Notes: generated by a model from the sequence alone, not told the origin. A DNA stretch of 64,000 nt from Limnobacter humi (GCF_024518835.1 NZ_JANIGO010000003.1:310001-374000), one strand, 5' to 3'; counted from the stretch's first letter, positions 38,924 through 47,720 are shown. Numbers and translations are program-made.

Positions 38924-40046
38924 CACTGGTCCAATCGGGTTGTTCACGCCATTCAAACGCCAGGGTGACGGTGGCACCGCCACCTGGCCTGTTCTGAATG
39001 CGCAGGGTGCCATGGTGCAGTTCTGTGATGGTTTTGACAATCACCAAACCCAAGCCGTAACCCGTGGCGGTGGCTTGTCGCGCCTGCTCGTCAAAAGCCT
39101 GAATATTGGCCGTGTTGAAGTGTGCCGGAAAACCCCGCCCACGGTCACTCACCGACCATTCAATGCACGGCGGGCTGCTGGTTGAATTGGTGACGCATTC
39201 AATCACTACAGGCTCAATCGGTGAGCCTGCTGTAACATTTCCACGGAGGGTCGCCGCCAGGGCATTGTCCAGCAGATTGGCCAGTGCCTGCGCCAGCAGC
39301 AGGGCATCCCCTTTGACAAACAACGGTGGGTTGGGCATGTGCACCTCAATGCCACAGGGCAATTTGCGCAAGCGGTAGCGGCGCACCGTGGTTTCCACAA
39401 TTTCAGAAATGGATTGCCAGGCCTGGGGCTGTGGCAAGGCCTTCAGCGAGCGCAGCTTGACCAAAGCCAGTACATTTTCGGCAGAACTCACCAAGTGGAA
39501 AGCCTCATGTTCAATCGAGGAAATCAATTGGCGACGTTCATGATCCTGCAATCGATCATATTGGGTACCCAGTGACGTGGAAGCACCCAAAATGGCGGTC
39601 AGTGGTGTTCGCATGTCGTGCGACAATGAAGCCAGCAGTTGGCCTTTCACCCGCTCTTCATGGGTTTGTATCAAACCCTCCTGGGCCTCTTTGAGGCGGA
39701 CCAGGGTTCGCTCGGCTTCATCGGTTTTGTCTTTCAGCTTTTGCACCAGCGTGTTGACCAACAGTGAGGTACCCAAATAAGCGGCCAACACAAAATACGA
39801 ACGCGGGTCTGGCACATGCAGGGAATAGCGGGGGTCGACGATGAGGTAATTCACCAGCAGATACGACAACACTGCGACCGCCAACGATACCGCGCGCGCA
39901 AAGTTGTAGGCAGAGACCACCACCGCAAAAAGATACAACGTGATGGATGCCAGCGGACTGTAGTCCAGCAGAATCAACTCCACCAGCGCAGTGATGGACA
40001 ACAGCAGTGCCGTGGCCTGCAAACTTTGGACCGGGATGGGCTTCAT
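38913..40046 (-). CDS. KdpD-like sensor histidine kinase lacking the N-terminal KdpD and Usp domains
   Basis: The 377-residue kinase has the DUF4118 four-helix membrane module of KdpD (residues 8-100, with YLFAVVVSAYNFARAVSL), a short coiled coil, HisKA with LASLSHDMRTPLTAILG (His143), and HATPase_c (NLLDNALAAT, SDRGRGFP, GYGLGLVIVK). The roughly 400-residue cytosolic KdpD sensory and Usp domains of classical KdpD are missing, and the start is an ATG after a normal intergenic region. It therefore looks like a native short form rather than a truncation. It is co-transcribed with the response regulator. Confidence 0.87.
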   Translation of the reverse strand: MKPIPVQSLQATALLLSITALVELILLDYSPLASITLYLFAVVVSAYNFARAVSLAVAVLSYLLVNYLIVDPRYSLHVPDPRSYFVLAAYLGTSLLVNTLVQKLKDKTDEAERTLVRLKEAQEGLIQTHEERVKGQLLASLSHDMRTPLTAILGASTSLGTQYDRLQDHERRQLISSIEHEAFHLVSSAENVLALVKLRSLKALPQPQAWQSISEIVETTVRRYRLRKLPCGIEVHMPNPPLFVKGDALLLAQALANLLDNALAATLRGNVTAGSPIEPVVIECVTNSTSSPPCIEWSVSDRGRGFPAHFNTANIQAFDEQARQATATGYGLGLVIVKTITELHHGTLRIQNRPGGGATVTLAFEWREQPDWTSDEP

Positions 40047-40294
40047 GCAAACGGCGCGAAGTAAGGTGTGGCGCCAGTGTACTCAAAAGCGCGTCACCTT
40101 CGTGGGCTGACTGTTTGACAGGCCTGAAACACCGGCGTTTTTCGAGCCTTCAATTATGAACTTTTCATGAATTTTCAAGGACTTTGGAAGATTGATTCTA
40201 TTTTGTGTACAACTGTACACTTTGGTAGTGACACTCTAGTTGCCCCGGGGTATTGTTGAACCGTTGGTCATTAACGTTTCAAAGGAGATCAACC
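40047..40294. other. Intergenic region with a 16-bp dyad between divergent genes
   Basis: These 248 bp separate the KdpD-like gene (minus) from a small membrane-protein gene (plus). No gene is visible. The notable element is the palindrome at 40205-40220; the rest, 40100-40200, is AT-richer than the coding DNA around it, as expected for a divergent promoter region. Confidence 0.6.
40192..40221 (+). promoter_or_regulatory. Candidate promoter overlapped by 16-bp palindromic operator
   Basis: TTGATT (40192-40197) and TACACT (40216-40221) are spaced 18 bp and could be -35 and -10 boxes for the gene at 40295. Between and over the -10 lies a perfect inverted repeat GTGTACA-AC-TGTACAC (40205-40220), a shape typical of dimeric repressor sites. 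The binding protein is unknown. Confidence 0.5.
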
Positions 40295-40522
40295 ATGAAG
40301 ACCTTCAACAATGCCTTGTCGCATGCAGTGGCCTCGGCTGTGCCCACGTTCATTTTGCTGAACCTCAACGGCACAACCCTGTTCCACGGGTTCGAGTCCA
40401 CAGTGGCTGTCGCACTGCTGGTGGGTGGTTTGTCCGCTACAGCGCAAATGCTCAGTGACACATTCCGACAATCGCGTCGGCCTGCGGGAACACGACGCGC
40501 CCTGAAAGCCAAACAGGCTTGA
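40295..40522 (+). CDS. Small membrane protein, unknown function
   Basis: A 75-residue protein with two hydrophobic stretches (SAVPTFILLNL and VAVALLVGGLSATAQML) and a basic C-terminal tail (SRRPAGTRRALKAKQ), so it is probably a two-helix inner-membrane protein with its ends in the cytoplasm. AAAGGAG sits 8 nt before the ATG, an excellent ribosome binding site that settles the start against a longer frame. It is preceded by a promoter-like site with a strong dyad. No homologous function is recognised. Confidence 0.75.
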   Translation: MKTFNNALSHAVASAVPTFILLNLNGTTLFHGFESTVAVALLVGGLSATAQMLSDTFRQSRRPAGTRRALKAKQA

Positions 40523-40609
40523 TCGCACATCCATCGCCCACAAGGGGTCTACAATGCGCAGCAGGTTCACCCGGTGAGCCTGCTGTTCATTTTTCTGGAG
40601 TACCCCGTC

Positions 40610-41671
40610 ATGTCCCACTTGTTTGAACCCCTTTCACTTCGCAGCATCACACTCAAAAACCGCATCGGCATGTCGCCCATGTGCCAATATTCGGCGGTGG
40701 ATGGCGTACCCCAAACATGGCACACCGTGCACTACGGAAGCCGCGCCTTGGGTGGTGCAGGCTTGGTCATCGTTGAAGCGACCGGGGTGAGTGCAGAAGG
40801 TCGAATCAGCCCGGGTTGCCTGGGTTTGTGGAACAGCACACAGCAACAGGCATTGGACCCGTTGCGCCAATTGATTGAACAGCAAGGTGCCGTGGCTGGC
40901 ATTCAGCTGGCCCATGCCGGGCGAAAAGCCAGTGTTGGCCTGGGTTGGCAAGCGCAGCGCACATTGACGGCGGCGGAAGGTGGCTGGCCCACGGTAGGCC
41001 CATCGGCCATTGCGTTCGGTGATGCTTATGCAGCACCGGCCGCGCTGGATGAAACAGGCATTCAGGCATTGATTGGTCAATTTGCTGCATCCGCCCAACG
41101 CGCATTGGCCGCGGGTTTCCAGGTGGTGGAGGTGCATGCAGCCCACGGGTATTTGCTTCACCAGTTTTTGTCGCCACTGGCCAACCAGCGCACGGATGCT
41201 TATGGCGGATCGCTGGACAACCGCATGCGGTTTCCGCTGGCTGTGGTGAAGGCTGTTCGCGCCGTGTGGCCCGACCATTTGCCGGTGCTGGTGCGTGTAT
41301 CGGCCACCGACTGGGTGGACGGTGGCTGGACCATTGAGGACACCGTGACTTTTTGCAAACACCTCAAAGCACTGGGTGTGGACCTGGTGGATGTGTCCAC
41401 CGGGGGCATGGTACCAACCGCCAAAATTCCGGCAGCGCCCGGTTTTCAGGCCCCGTTTGCCCAACGCATTCGCGCAGAAGCAGGCTTGCCGACCGCCACA
41501 GTCGGCCTGATTACGCAAGCCCAACAGGCCGATGATTTGCTGCAAACCGGTCACGCTGACCTTGTGCTCTTGGGGCGCGAACTGCTGCGCAACCCGCTGT
41601 GGCCCTTGCTGGCAGCCCGTGAATTGAACACCGCCATCGAGTGGCCAGCCCAATACAAACGCGCCTCTTGA
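40610..41671 (+). CDS. Old Yellow Enzyme family NADH:flavin oxidoreductase (YqjM-like)
   Basis: A 353-residue FMN-dependent TIM-barrel ene-reductase. The N-terminus LFEPLSLRSITLKNRIGMSP and MCQYSA carry the YqjM-class Cys that tunes the flavin. GIQLAHAGRKAS and VEVHAAHGYLLHQFLSP supply FMN- and substrate-binding His residues, and DAYGGSLDNRMRFPL is a family hallmark. These enzymes reduce activated C=C bonds using NADPH; the physiological substrate is unknown. The ATG at 40610 has a TGGAG box. A GC-rich hairpin follows the gene. Confidence 0.92.
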   Translation: MSHLFEPLSLRSITLKNRIGMSPMCQYSAVDGVPQTWHTVHYGSRALGGAGLVIVEATGVSAEGRISPGCLGLWNSTQQQALDPLRQLIEQQGAVAGIQLAHAGRKASVGLGWQAQRTLTAAEGGWPTVGPSAIAFGDAYAAPAALDETGIQALIGQFAASAQRALAAGFQVVEVHAAHGYLLHQFLSPLANQRTDAYGGSLDNRMRFPLAVVKAVRAVWPDHLPVLVRVSATDWVDGGWTIEDTVTFCKHLKALGVDLVDVSTGGMVPTAKIPAAPGFQAPFAQRIRAEAGLPTATVGLITQAQQADDLLQTGHADLVLLGRELLRNPLWPLLAARELNTAIEWPAQYKRAS

Positions 41672-41691
41672 ACACCATCGAACTGCATCAA

Positions 41692-41720
41692 CGGGATAAC
41701 CCTAAACCGGGTTTGTCCCG
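41692..41720 (+). terminator. Hairpin after the Old Yellow Enzyme gene, possible terminator
   Basis: CGGGA...TCCCG encloses AACCC...GGGTT with a 6-nt loop, 20 bp after the stop. There is no U-rich tail, so it may end transcription inefficiently or protect the 3' end. Confidence 0.4.
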
Positions 41721-41830
41721 ATGATTTCTACAAAAATGCTGCGCTATCGTTGTGGCACTGGTGTGTTTTCAAACACCACCACATAACCACAACAATATTT
41801 TCTCAACACTCACAAAGGTTGGAGCAAGGC

Positions 41831-43015
41831 ATGAAATTCCGGTTGAATTCATTTGTAGTTGCATGTTCATTTGCCGTGGCTGCGTCGTCAGCACTGGCTG
41901 CAGAGCCGATCAAAATCGGTGTATCGGGACCGTTCACGGGCGGTTCGTCTTCCATGGGTGTGAGCATGCGCGACGGCGTTCGCCTGGCCGCCAAGGAGAT
42001 CAACGCCAAGGGCGGTATTCTGGGCCGCCAGCTTCAGTTGGTGGAGCGTGACGACGAAGCCAAGAACGAGCGCGGTGTGCAAATTGCGCAAGAGCTGATT
42101 GAAAAAGAAAAGGTGGTTGCCACCGTGGGCTTCATCAACACCGGCGTGGCTTTGGCCGCCCAGCGTTTTTATGAAGATGCCAAAATTCCGGTCATGAACA
42201 ACGTGGCCACCGGCACCATCATCACCAAACAGTTTCCCGACAAACCCGAAAACTACGTGTTCCGCAATTCGGCCGCTGACTTCATTCAGTCGCCCATGAT
42301 TGTGGAAGAAGCGGTGACCAAGCGTGGTTTCAAGAAGGTGGCAATTCTGGCCGACTCGACCAACTACGGTCAGTTGGGCCGCCAGGACTTGGAAAAAGCC
42401 CTGGCTGCCAAAGGCATCAAACCCGTGACGGAAGAGAAATTCAACATTGGTGATGTGGACATGACCGCGCAATTGTTGAAAGCCCGCCAGGCTGGCGCTG
42501 AGGCTGTGCTCACCTACGGCATTGGCCCTGAGCTGGCACAAATCGCCAACGGCATGGCCAAGCTGGGCTGGAAGGTACCGATGATTGGCAGCTGGACACT
42601 GTCCATGGCCAACTTCATCGACACCGCTGGCGCAAACGGTAACGGCGCCATCATGCCGCAAACCTTCATTCAGGACCCCAACACACCCAAGCGCAAAGCA
42701 TTCATCGACGCATACCTGAAGGAATTCAGCCCCAAAAACGGCCGCATTGACTCACCTGTGTCGGCCGCACAAGCCTACGACTCCATCTACCTGCTGAAAG
42801 CTGCGATGGAGCAGGCCAAGTCCACTGAAGGTCCAAAAATCCGCGAGGCACTGGAAGACCTGAAGGCGCCTGTTGAAGGCGTGGTGACAACCTACAAGAA
42901 GCCCTACACCAAGGACAACCACGAAGCCATCACCAACGAAATTCCAGTGATGGGCCTGGTCAAAGACGGCAAAGTGATTTACGCCCACCCCGAAGACAAA
43001 GCCAAAAAATCCTGA
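41831..43015 (+). CDS. livJ: Branched-chain amino acid-type ABC transporter substrate-binding protein
   Basis: A 394-residue periplasmic binding protein. A cleavable signal ends ALAAEPIK. IKIGVSGPFTGGSSSMGVSMRDG and VVATVGFINTGVALAAQRF are typical of the LivJ/LivK-like Peripla_BP_6 family. The ligand may be leucine-type amino acids, but relatives bind urea, amides or aromatic acids, and no single residue settles it. GGAGCAAGGC precedes the ATG at 41831. It heads a four-gene operon and is separated from livH by a strong hairpin, which would give higher expression of the binding protein than of the membrane parts. Confidence 0.9.
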   Translation: MKFRLNSFVVACSFAVAASSALAAEPIKIGVSGPFTGGSSSMGVSMRDGVRLAAKEINAKGGILGRQLQLVERDDEAKNERGVQIAQELIEKEKVVATVGFINTGVALAAQRFYEDAKIPVMNNVATGTIITKQFPDKPENYVFRNSAADFIQSPMIVEEAVTKRGFKKVAILADSTNYGQLGRQDLEKALAAKGIKPVTEEKFNIGDVDMTAQLLKARQAGAEAVLTYGIGPELAQIANGMAKLGWKVPMIGSWTLSMANFIDTAGANGNGAIMPQTFIQDPNTPKRKAFIDAYLKEFSPKNGRIDSPVSAAQAYDSIYLLKAAMEQAKSTEGPKIREALEDLKAPVEGVVTTYKKPYTKDNHEAITNEIPVMGLVKDGKVIYAHPEDKAKKS

Positions 43016-43028
43016 TTGGCTAAACCAC

Positions 43029-43060
43029 AAAAGCGACTCTCACAAGGAGTCGCTTTTTTT
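43029..43060 (+). terminator. Intrinsic terminator between livJ and livH
   Basis: AAAAGCGACTC pairs with GAGTCGCTTTT around a 7-nt loop and is followed by a run of seven T. It ends the livJ message in part; livH starts 37 bp further on, so readthrough must feed the rest of the operon unless there is an internal promoter. Confidence 0.85.
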
Positions 43061-43096
43061 CGTGCTGTTGAATAACACTCGTCTGAAGGACTGGGT

Positions 43097-43975
43097 ATGG
43101 AAATCCTATTGCAACTCGTCTACAGCGGCATTGCGCTGGGGATGATTTACGCCGTGATTGCGTTTGGTTATCAGTTGACCTTCGCCACTTCCGGCACACT
43201 GAATTTTGGACAGGGCGAAGCGCTTATGCTGGGCGCTTTGGTCGGCCTGTCCATTGTTGAAAAACTGGGTTTGAATTATTGGCTGATGCTGCCGATTGTG
43301 TGCGTGTTTGGCATGTTGCAAGGCGGGCTGGTGGAGGCAGTCGGTGTGCGGCCTGCCATCAAAATCAAGTCGGAATTTGGCTGGATCATGTCCACCATTG
43401 CGCTGGGGATTATTTTCAAGAACACCGCTGAGAACATTTGGGGGCGTGACAACTTCCGTTTCCCCTCTCCTTTGCCGGAAATGCCCATCAACGTGTTTGG
43501 TGGCAATGTGCTGCCCATGGAAATTTTGGTGGTGGTCGGCGCCATTCTCATGATGTTGGCGGTGGAATTCTTCAACCGCAAAACCATTTACGGCAAAGCC
43601 GTGGTCGCCACATCGAATGACCGCGATGCTGCTGCGCTGATGGGCATCAACACCGGCGTGGTGATTTCATTCTCGTATGCACTGTCATCCATGACCGCCG
43701 CACTGGCTGGCGTGCTGGTGGCCCCCCTCACCCTGACGGGTGCCACCATGGGTGCAGTGCTGGGCCTGAAAGCATTCGCTGTGGCCATTATCGGCGGCCT
43801 GAACAGCGGCCTGGGCGTGGTGGTGGGTGGCATTATTTTAGGCATCGCTGAAACCACCACCGGCTTCTACATTTCCACGGGCTACAAAGACGTACCAGGC
43901 TTGGTGCTGTTGCTGCTCGTGCTCGCCATCAAACCCGCTGGCCTGTTTGGCAAGCTGGCCATTAAAAAGGTGTGA
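43097..43975 (+). CDS. livH: Branched-chain amino acid ABC transporter permease LivH
   Basis: A 292-residue inner-membrane permease with eight or so helices. It starts EILLQLVYSGIALGMIYAVIAFGY, the standard LivH opening, and has the LTFATSGTLNFGQGEALMLGAL segment and a cytoplasmic loop SNDRDAAALMGIN that contacts the ATPase. It pairs with the LivM half of the next gene to form the membrane channel. GAAGGA precedes the ATG at suitable spacing. Confidence 0.93.
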   Translation: MEILLQLVYSGIALGMIYAVIAFGYQLTFATSGTLNFGQGEALMLGALVGLSIVEKLGLNYWLMLPIVCVFGMLQGGLVEAVGVRPAIKIKSEFGWIMSTIALGIIFKNTAENIWGRDNFRFPSPLPEMPINVFGGNVLPMEILVVVGAILMMLAVEFFNRKTIYGKAVVATSNDRDAAALMGINTGVVISFSYALSSMTAALAGVLVAPLTLTGATMGAVLGLKAFAVAIIGGLNSGLGVVVGGIILGIAETTTGFYISTGYKDVPGLVLLLLVLAIKPAGLFGKLAIKKV

Positions 43976-43980
43976 TCGCG

Positions 43981-45903
43981 ATGAACGCATTGAAAAAACT
44001 ATTGATTGGCTTGGGCTTTGCGGCCATTTTCATCTTCCCGGTGGTGCAGACCAATCCGTACTACATCCACCTGGTTGAAACCATCATGATCTACACCATC
44101 CTGCTGTTTGGGCTGGACATTGTGGTGGGCTACACCGGGCAAGTGTCGCTGGGCCATGCAGGCCTGTTCGGTATTGGGGCCTACACGGCCGGCGTGTTGT
44201 TCATGCACATGCATGCGCCCATTTGGATCACCTTGCCAGCGGCCATTGCCATCACCGCGGCGTTTGGTGCGGTGCTGGCACTGCCTGCCTTGCGGGTTAC
44301 CGGGCCTTACCTGGCCATGGTCACCCTGGCATTTGGCACCATCATCCAGATTTTGATCAACGAGATGGACTGGTTGACCGAAGGCCCCATGGGTGTGCGC
44401 ATTCCAAAACCGCACATCGACGGTGTGGCCATGGGCGATGAACATTACTACTGGTTGGTTGCTGTGTTGATGGGGCTGTCGATGCTGGTGGTGCACCGCA
44501 TTTTGAAAAGCCATTTGGGCCGGGCGTTTGAAGCGCTGCGCGACAGCCCGGTGGCCTCGGATTGTATGGGTGTGTCAGTCTACAAATACAAAGTGATTGC
44601 CTTTGTATTGAGTGCAGGCTTTGCCGGTTTGTCCGGTGCCTTGTACTCGTATTCCGAGCAGTACATTTCACCCAACACCTACAACTTTGAACTGACCATT
44701 CTGTTTTTGCTGGCCATTATCATGGGTGGCCGTAAAACACGACTGGGTGCCATTCTGGGCGCCACCATCATCGTGATGTTGCCCAAATTGCTGGACGACA
44801 TTCACACCTTCCGCATGGTGGCCTTGGCTTTGGCGGTGGTGGTGCTGGTGGGTTCACTGGTGGCCATTTCCCGCAAAATTGCACAGCCCCGTACCCTGCT
44901 CATTCCCGTGTTGGGCACGGTGGGCCTGGCCGTATTTGCGTACAGCCTGAAAAACATCACCGACTGGCGCTTGACCATTTTCGGTTTGATGATTTTGCTG
45001 GTGGTCTACTACCTGCAAGATGGCATTGTCGGCTTTGTGAAAAAATGCCGCGACCTGCTGGTGGGCCAGCGCACCATGCCCCCAGCACCGGCCATTGACG
45101 GTCGGGATGCCATTTCGGCTGCTGTGCGCAGTGGCCCCGAGCAAATCCTGAAAGCCAACAATTTGCTGATGCAGTTCGGCGGTGTGAAGGCGCTGAACAA
45201 TGTGGACCTGGTGGTACAGCGCGGCAGCATTCATGGCTTGATTGGCCCGAACGGTTCGGGCAAGTCCACCATGATGAACGTGCTGACCGGCATTTATGTG
45301 CCCACGGCCGGTGCCATTCAGTTTGTGGAAGAACAGATCCACGGCAAATCATCGGCACACATTGCGTTAAACGGCATTGCCCGCACATTCCAGAACGTGC
45401 AGTTGTTTGGCGAAATGACCGCACTGGAAAACGTGCTGGTGGGCCTGCACCACACCTTCCGCAGCACGCTGCCGGAAGTGGCCCTGAAGCTGCCACGGCA
45501 CAGCCGCGAAGAAAAAGAAGCCATCGCCCGTGCCATGAACCTGCTGAACTTTGTGGGACTGGCCGACCTGGCGATGGAAGAAGCCCGCAACCTGCCCTAC
45601 GGCAAACAGCGCCTGCTGGAAATTGCCCGCGCGCTGGCGCTGGACCCCCGCTTGCTGTTGCTGGATGAACCTGCTGCGGGCCTGACTGCACCAGACATCA
45701 AAGAGCTGGTGGCCATCATCCACAAAATTCGGGAGCACGGCATCACGCTGATTCTGATTGAGCACCACATGGACATGGTGATGGCCATTTGCGACACCGT
45801 GACCGTGCTGGACTTCGGACAGAAAATTGCGGAAGGTACCCCAGCCGAAGTGCAAACCAACGAGAAGGTGGTGGAAGCCTACCTCGGTGGCGAAGCCGCC
45901 TGA
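43981..45903 (+). CDS. LivM-LivG fusion: ABC permease and ATPase in one polypeptide
   Basis: A 640-residue protein combining two usually separate subunits. Residues 1-345 are a LivM-type permease (DIVVGYTGQVSLGHAGLFGIGAY and the coupling loop EALRDSPVASDCMGVSVYKYK). After a linker, residues 395-640 are a LivG-type ATPase: Walker A GPNGSGKST, ABC signature LPYGKQRLLEIARAL, Walker B LLLDEPAAGL and switch His in LIEHHMDMV. Both halves are complete. I start at the ATG at 43981, which has AGG at proper distance; a GTG three codons earlier overlaps the livH stop. Such fusions are known in some proteobacteria. livF follows 24 bp downstream. Confidence 0.93.
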   Translation: MNALKKLLIGLGFAAIFIFPVVQTNPYYIHLVETIMIYTILLFGLDIVVGYTGQVSLGHAGLFGIGAYTAGVLFMHMHAPIWITLPAAIAITAAFGAVLALPALRVTGPYLAMVTLAFGTIIQILINEMDWLTEGPMGVRIPKPHIDGVAMGDEHYYWLVAVLMGLSMLVVHRILKSHLGRAFEALRDSPVASDCMGVSVYKYKVIAFVLSAGFAGLSGALYSYSEQYISPNTYNFELTILFLLAIIMGGRKTRLGAILGATIIVMLPKLLDDIHTFRMVALALAVVVLVGSLVAISRKIAQPRTLLIPVLGTVGLAVFAYSLKNITDWRLTIFGLMILLVVYYLQDGIVGFVKKCRDLLVGQRTMPPAPAIDGRDAISAAVRSGPEQILKANNLLMQFGGVKALNNVDLVVQRGSIHGLIGPNGSGKSTMMNVLTGIYVPTAGAIQFVEEQIHGKSSAHIALNGIARTFQNVQLFGEMTALENVLVGLHHTFRSTLPEVALKLPRHSREEKEAIARAMNLLNFVGLADLAMEEARNLPYGKQRLLEIARALALDPRLLLLDEPAAGLTAPDIKELVAIIHKIREHGITLILIEHHMDMVMAICDTVTVLDFGQKIAEGTPAEVQTNEKVVEAYLGGEAA

Positions 45904-45927
45904 CCCTGCAGAACAAGGACGACGACG

Positions 45928-46650
45928 ATGTTATCGATTAAAAATCTGGAAGCCGGGTACGGTCAGGTCAAGGTGTTGCACAACATTTCGATTGACGTGC
46001 CCAAGGGCAAAGTGATCACGCTGATTGGCTCCAATGGTGCAGGCAAAACCACCACCATGCGCGCTGTGTCGGGCATGATCAAACCCACCCACGGTGAAAT
46101 CACGCTGGACGGCAAACGCATTGATGCCCTGCCCTCGCACCGCATTGCGCGGCTGGGCCTGGCCCATTCGCCCGAAGGTCGACGCGTGTTTGCCACCATG
46201 AGCGTTGAAGACAACCTGATTCTGGGTGCCTTCCCGCGCTACACCGGCAGCCGCAGCAAAGGCGATGTGAAAGGCGACCTTGAAAAAGCCATGGAATTGT
46301 TTCCGCGCTTGAAAGAGCGACGGACGCAGCAAGCGGGCACATTGTCTGGCGGTGAACAGCAAATGCTGGCCATGGCCCGCGCCATCATGCTCAACCCCGA
46401 GGTGGTGCTGCTGGACGAACCTTCCATGGGCCTGGCGCCGATTTTGGTGGAAGAGGTGTTCAACATCATTGGCCGCCTAAAAAGTGAGGGTGTGACCATG
46501 TTGCTGGTGGAGCAGTTTGCAGCAGCAGCATTGAATGTGGCCGACTATGGCTACGTGTTGGAGAACGGAAAAATTTCCGTACATGGGCCAGCCGACAAAT
46601 TGAAAACCGACCCGGCTGTGAAAGCGGCGTATTTGGGTGGGGGGCACTGA
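45928..46650 (+). CDS. livF: Branched-chain amino acid ABC transporter ATPase LivF
   Basis: The 240-residue second ATPase of the transporter. It has Walker A GSNGAGKTT, signature LSGGEQQMLAMARAI, Walker B VVLLDEPSMGL and the switch region LLVEQFAAAAL. It begins MLSIKNLEAGYGQVKVLHNIS, standard for LivF. It would dimerise with the LivG half of the fusion protein. AAGGA precedes the ATG. It is the last gene of the operon, and a small accessory region follows. Confidence 0.95.
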   Translation: MLSIKNLEAGYGQVKVLHNISIDVPKGKVITLIGSNGAGKTTTMRAVSGMIKPTHGEITLDGKRIDALPSHRIARLGLAHSPEGRRVFATMSVEDNLILGAFPRYTGSRSKGDVKGDLEKAMELFPRLKERRTQQAGTLSGGEQQMLAMARAIMLNPEVVLLDEPSMGLAPILVEEVFNIIGRLKSEGVTMLLVEQFAAAALNVADYGYVLENGKISVHGPADKLKTDPAVKAAYLGGGH

Positions 46651-46686
46651 CAGGGCAACGTCATGCTGGTGGGGCCAGGTGCAGCG

Positions 46687-47178
46687 TCAACCCTGCTTAC
46701 CCTGGCCCGACCGGAACAGTGCGCTGTATTCAAAAGGCCGAACCACCTGAGCGGATATTTTTGACGCAGCAGGATGCAAGGGATTGATCAGTGCCACACA
46801 CTCTTCTGGAACAATCACAGAAGGCACCAACAAAATGGGTGAGCGTTGGCTTGTTAACCAATCAGACCCAAACTTTGCGCTGGTTTGTCCAGCAGGAATA
46901 CTCGACCAACCCTTGGGAAGCTTGGCAATGTCGGCCACCTCATGCTGCGCCCACACCGCAGCAGGCACATCAATACTCACCAAAAAGCGATTCAGTGGTA
47001 AACCAGCATCATTGATGTGTGCAGCGGTTTCTAGTACTGCCAACGCAATGCTGGGCGAGCAATACAGAACGGGTTGTTGATATGTGTTCCACCGGCCTGG
47101 GAACAAGGCTGCCCCAGTGCCGCTCAGGTCGTTTGCAAGCCGTGATCGCGTTTTGCTTGCAATACGCCACAACTTCAC
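46687..47178 (-). CDS. RES-domain toxin
   Basis: A 163-residue RES-family protein, the toxic partner of Xre/MbcA/ParS-type modules; characterised members degrade or modify NAD+. The RES residues are visible: LWRIASK at the start, GRWNTYQQPVLYCSPSIALAVLE (Arg, Tyr and Glu of the active site) and a later Ser. I start it with the GTG at 47178, whose GTGA overlaps the stop of the antitoxin gene, so translation is coupled and homologous starts agree. Its 3' end faces livF. Confidence 0.88.
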   Translation of the reverse strand: MKLWRIASKTRSRLANDLSGTGAALFPGRWNTYQQPVLYCSPSIALAVLETAAHINDAGLPLNRFLVSIDVPAAVWAQHEVADIAKLPKGWSSIPAGQTSAKFGSDWLTSQRSPILLVPSVIVPEECVALINPLHPAASKISAQVVRPFEYSALFRSGQGKQG

Positions 47179-47702
47179 AAATAGGCTCCGCTTTGAAGAG
47201 CACCCAGCACACGGCACACCAGCTCAATACCTGTTGGTGTATCTAAAAGCTCAGACGGTTTTTGCCCGCCCAAGGCGGGCTGAGGTTGCTCTATCCACTG
47301 CCCCAACCACTTCACCACATCAAACTGGTCAGCACTGGGTGCAGTGCTGTCATCCACAATACTTTGCGCAACCGTGATGAGCTTAATCATTCCAATTGCG
47401 GCCAAGCCTGCCCGTCCATCCAACACAACACCCGGCGCGGCTTTACGTGCTGCTGTTGCTGGTGGAATGCGCAGCATTTCGTAAATGCGTTTGGATGGGA
47501 TATCCATTCGCTGAGACAAATCTGCTATCACAGCGCCGGGCACCCCCGCCCGCTCCATCTCGACCAATTCAAGCGGGCTGGCGTTGTACACCGCCCTTAC
47601 ATAACTGTCGATACCACCTTTAGTTTTCGTGGACTGCGCAGATGAGGGAAGCACAGGTTTGGCTTTGCGAGTACGTAAAGTTTTTTGGAGAGCAGTCGTC
47701 AT
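47175..47702 (-). CDS. Xre/MbcA/ParS-type antitoxin
   Basis: The 175-residue partner of the RES toxin. The N-terminal third is basic and flexible (KTLRTRKAKPVLPS). The middle (VIADLSQRMDIPSKRIYEMLRIPPATAARK) looks like the Xre-like HTH of this antitoxin family. The C-terminal toxin-binding domain ends with the diagnostic LLDTPTGIELVCRVLGALQSGAYL-like segment, read in parts. The ATG at 47702 has an AGGGG box and is preferred to the ATG 15 nt upstream, which has none. A perfect 10-bp palindrome lies 18 bp upstream and is a candidate autoregulatory operator. Confidence 0.85.
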   Translation of the reverse strand: MTTALQKTLRTRKAKPVLPSSAQSTKTKGGIDSYVRAVYNASPLELVEMERAGVPGAVIADLSQRMDIPSKRIYEMLRIPPATAARKAAPGVVLDGRAGLAAIGMIKLITVAQSIVDDSTAPSADQFDVVKWLGQWIEQPQPALGGQKPSELLDTPTGIELVCRVLGALQSGAYL

Positions 47703-47720
47703 GAGAAGCCCCTGCATAAT

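Noticed and set aside
38228-40046. Naming the two-component pair kdpE and kdpD
   Set aside because: The kinase lacks the KdpD sensory domains and no kdpABC is present here, so the names would imply a function not supported.
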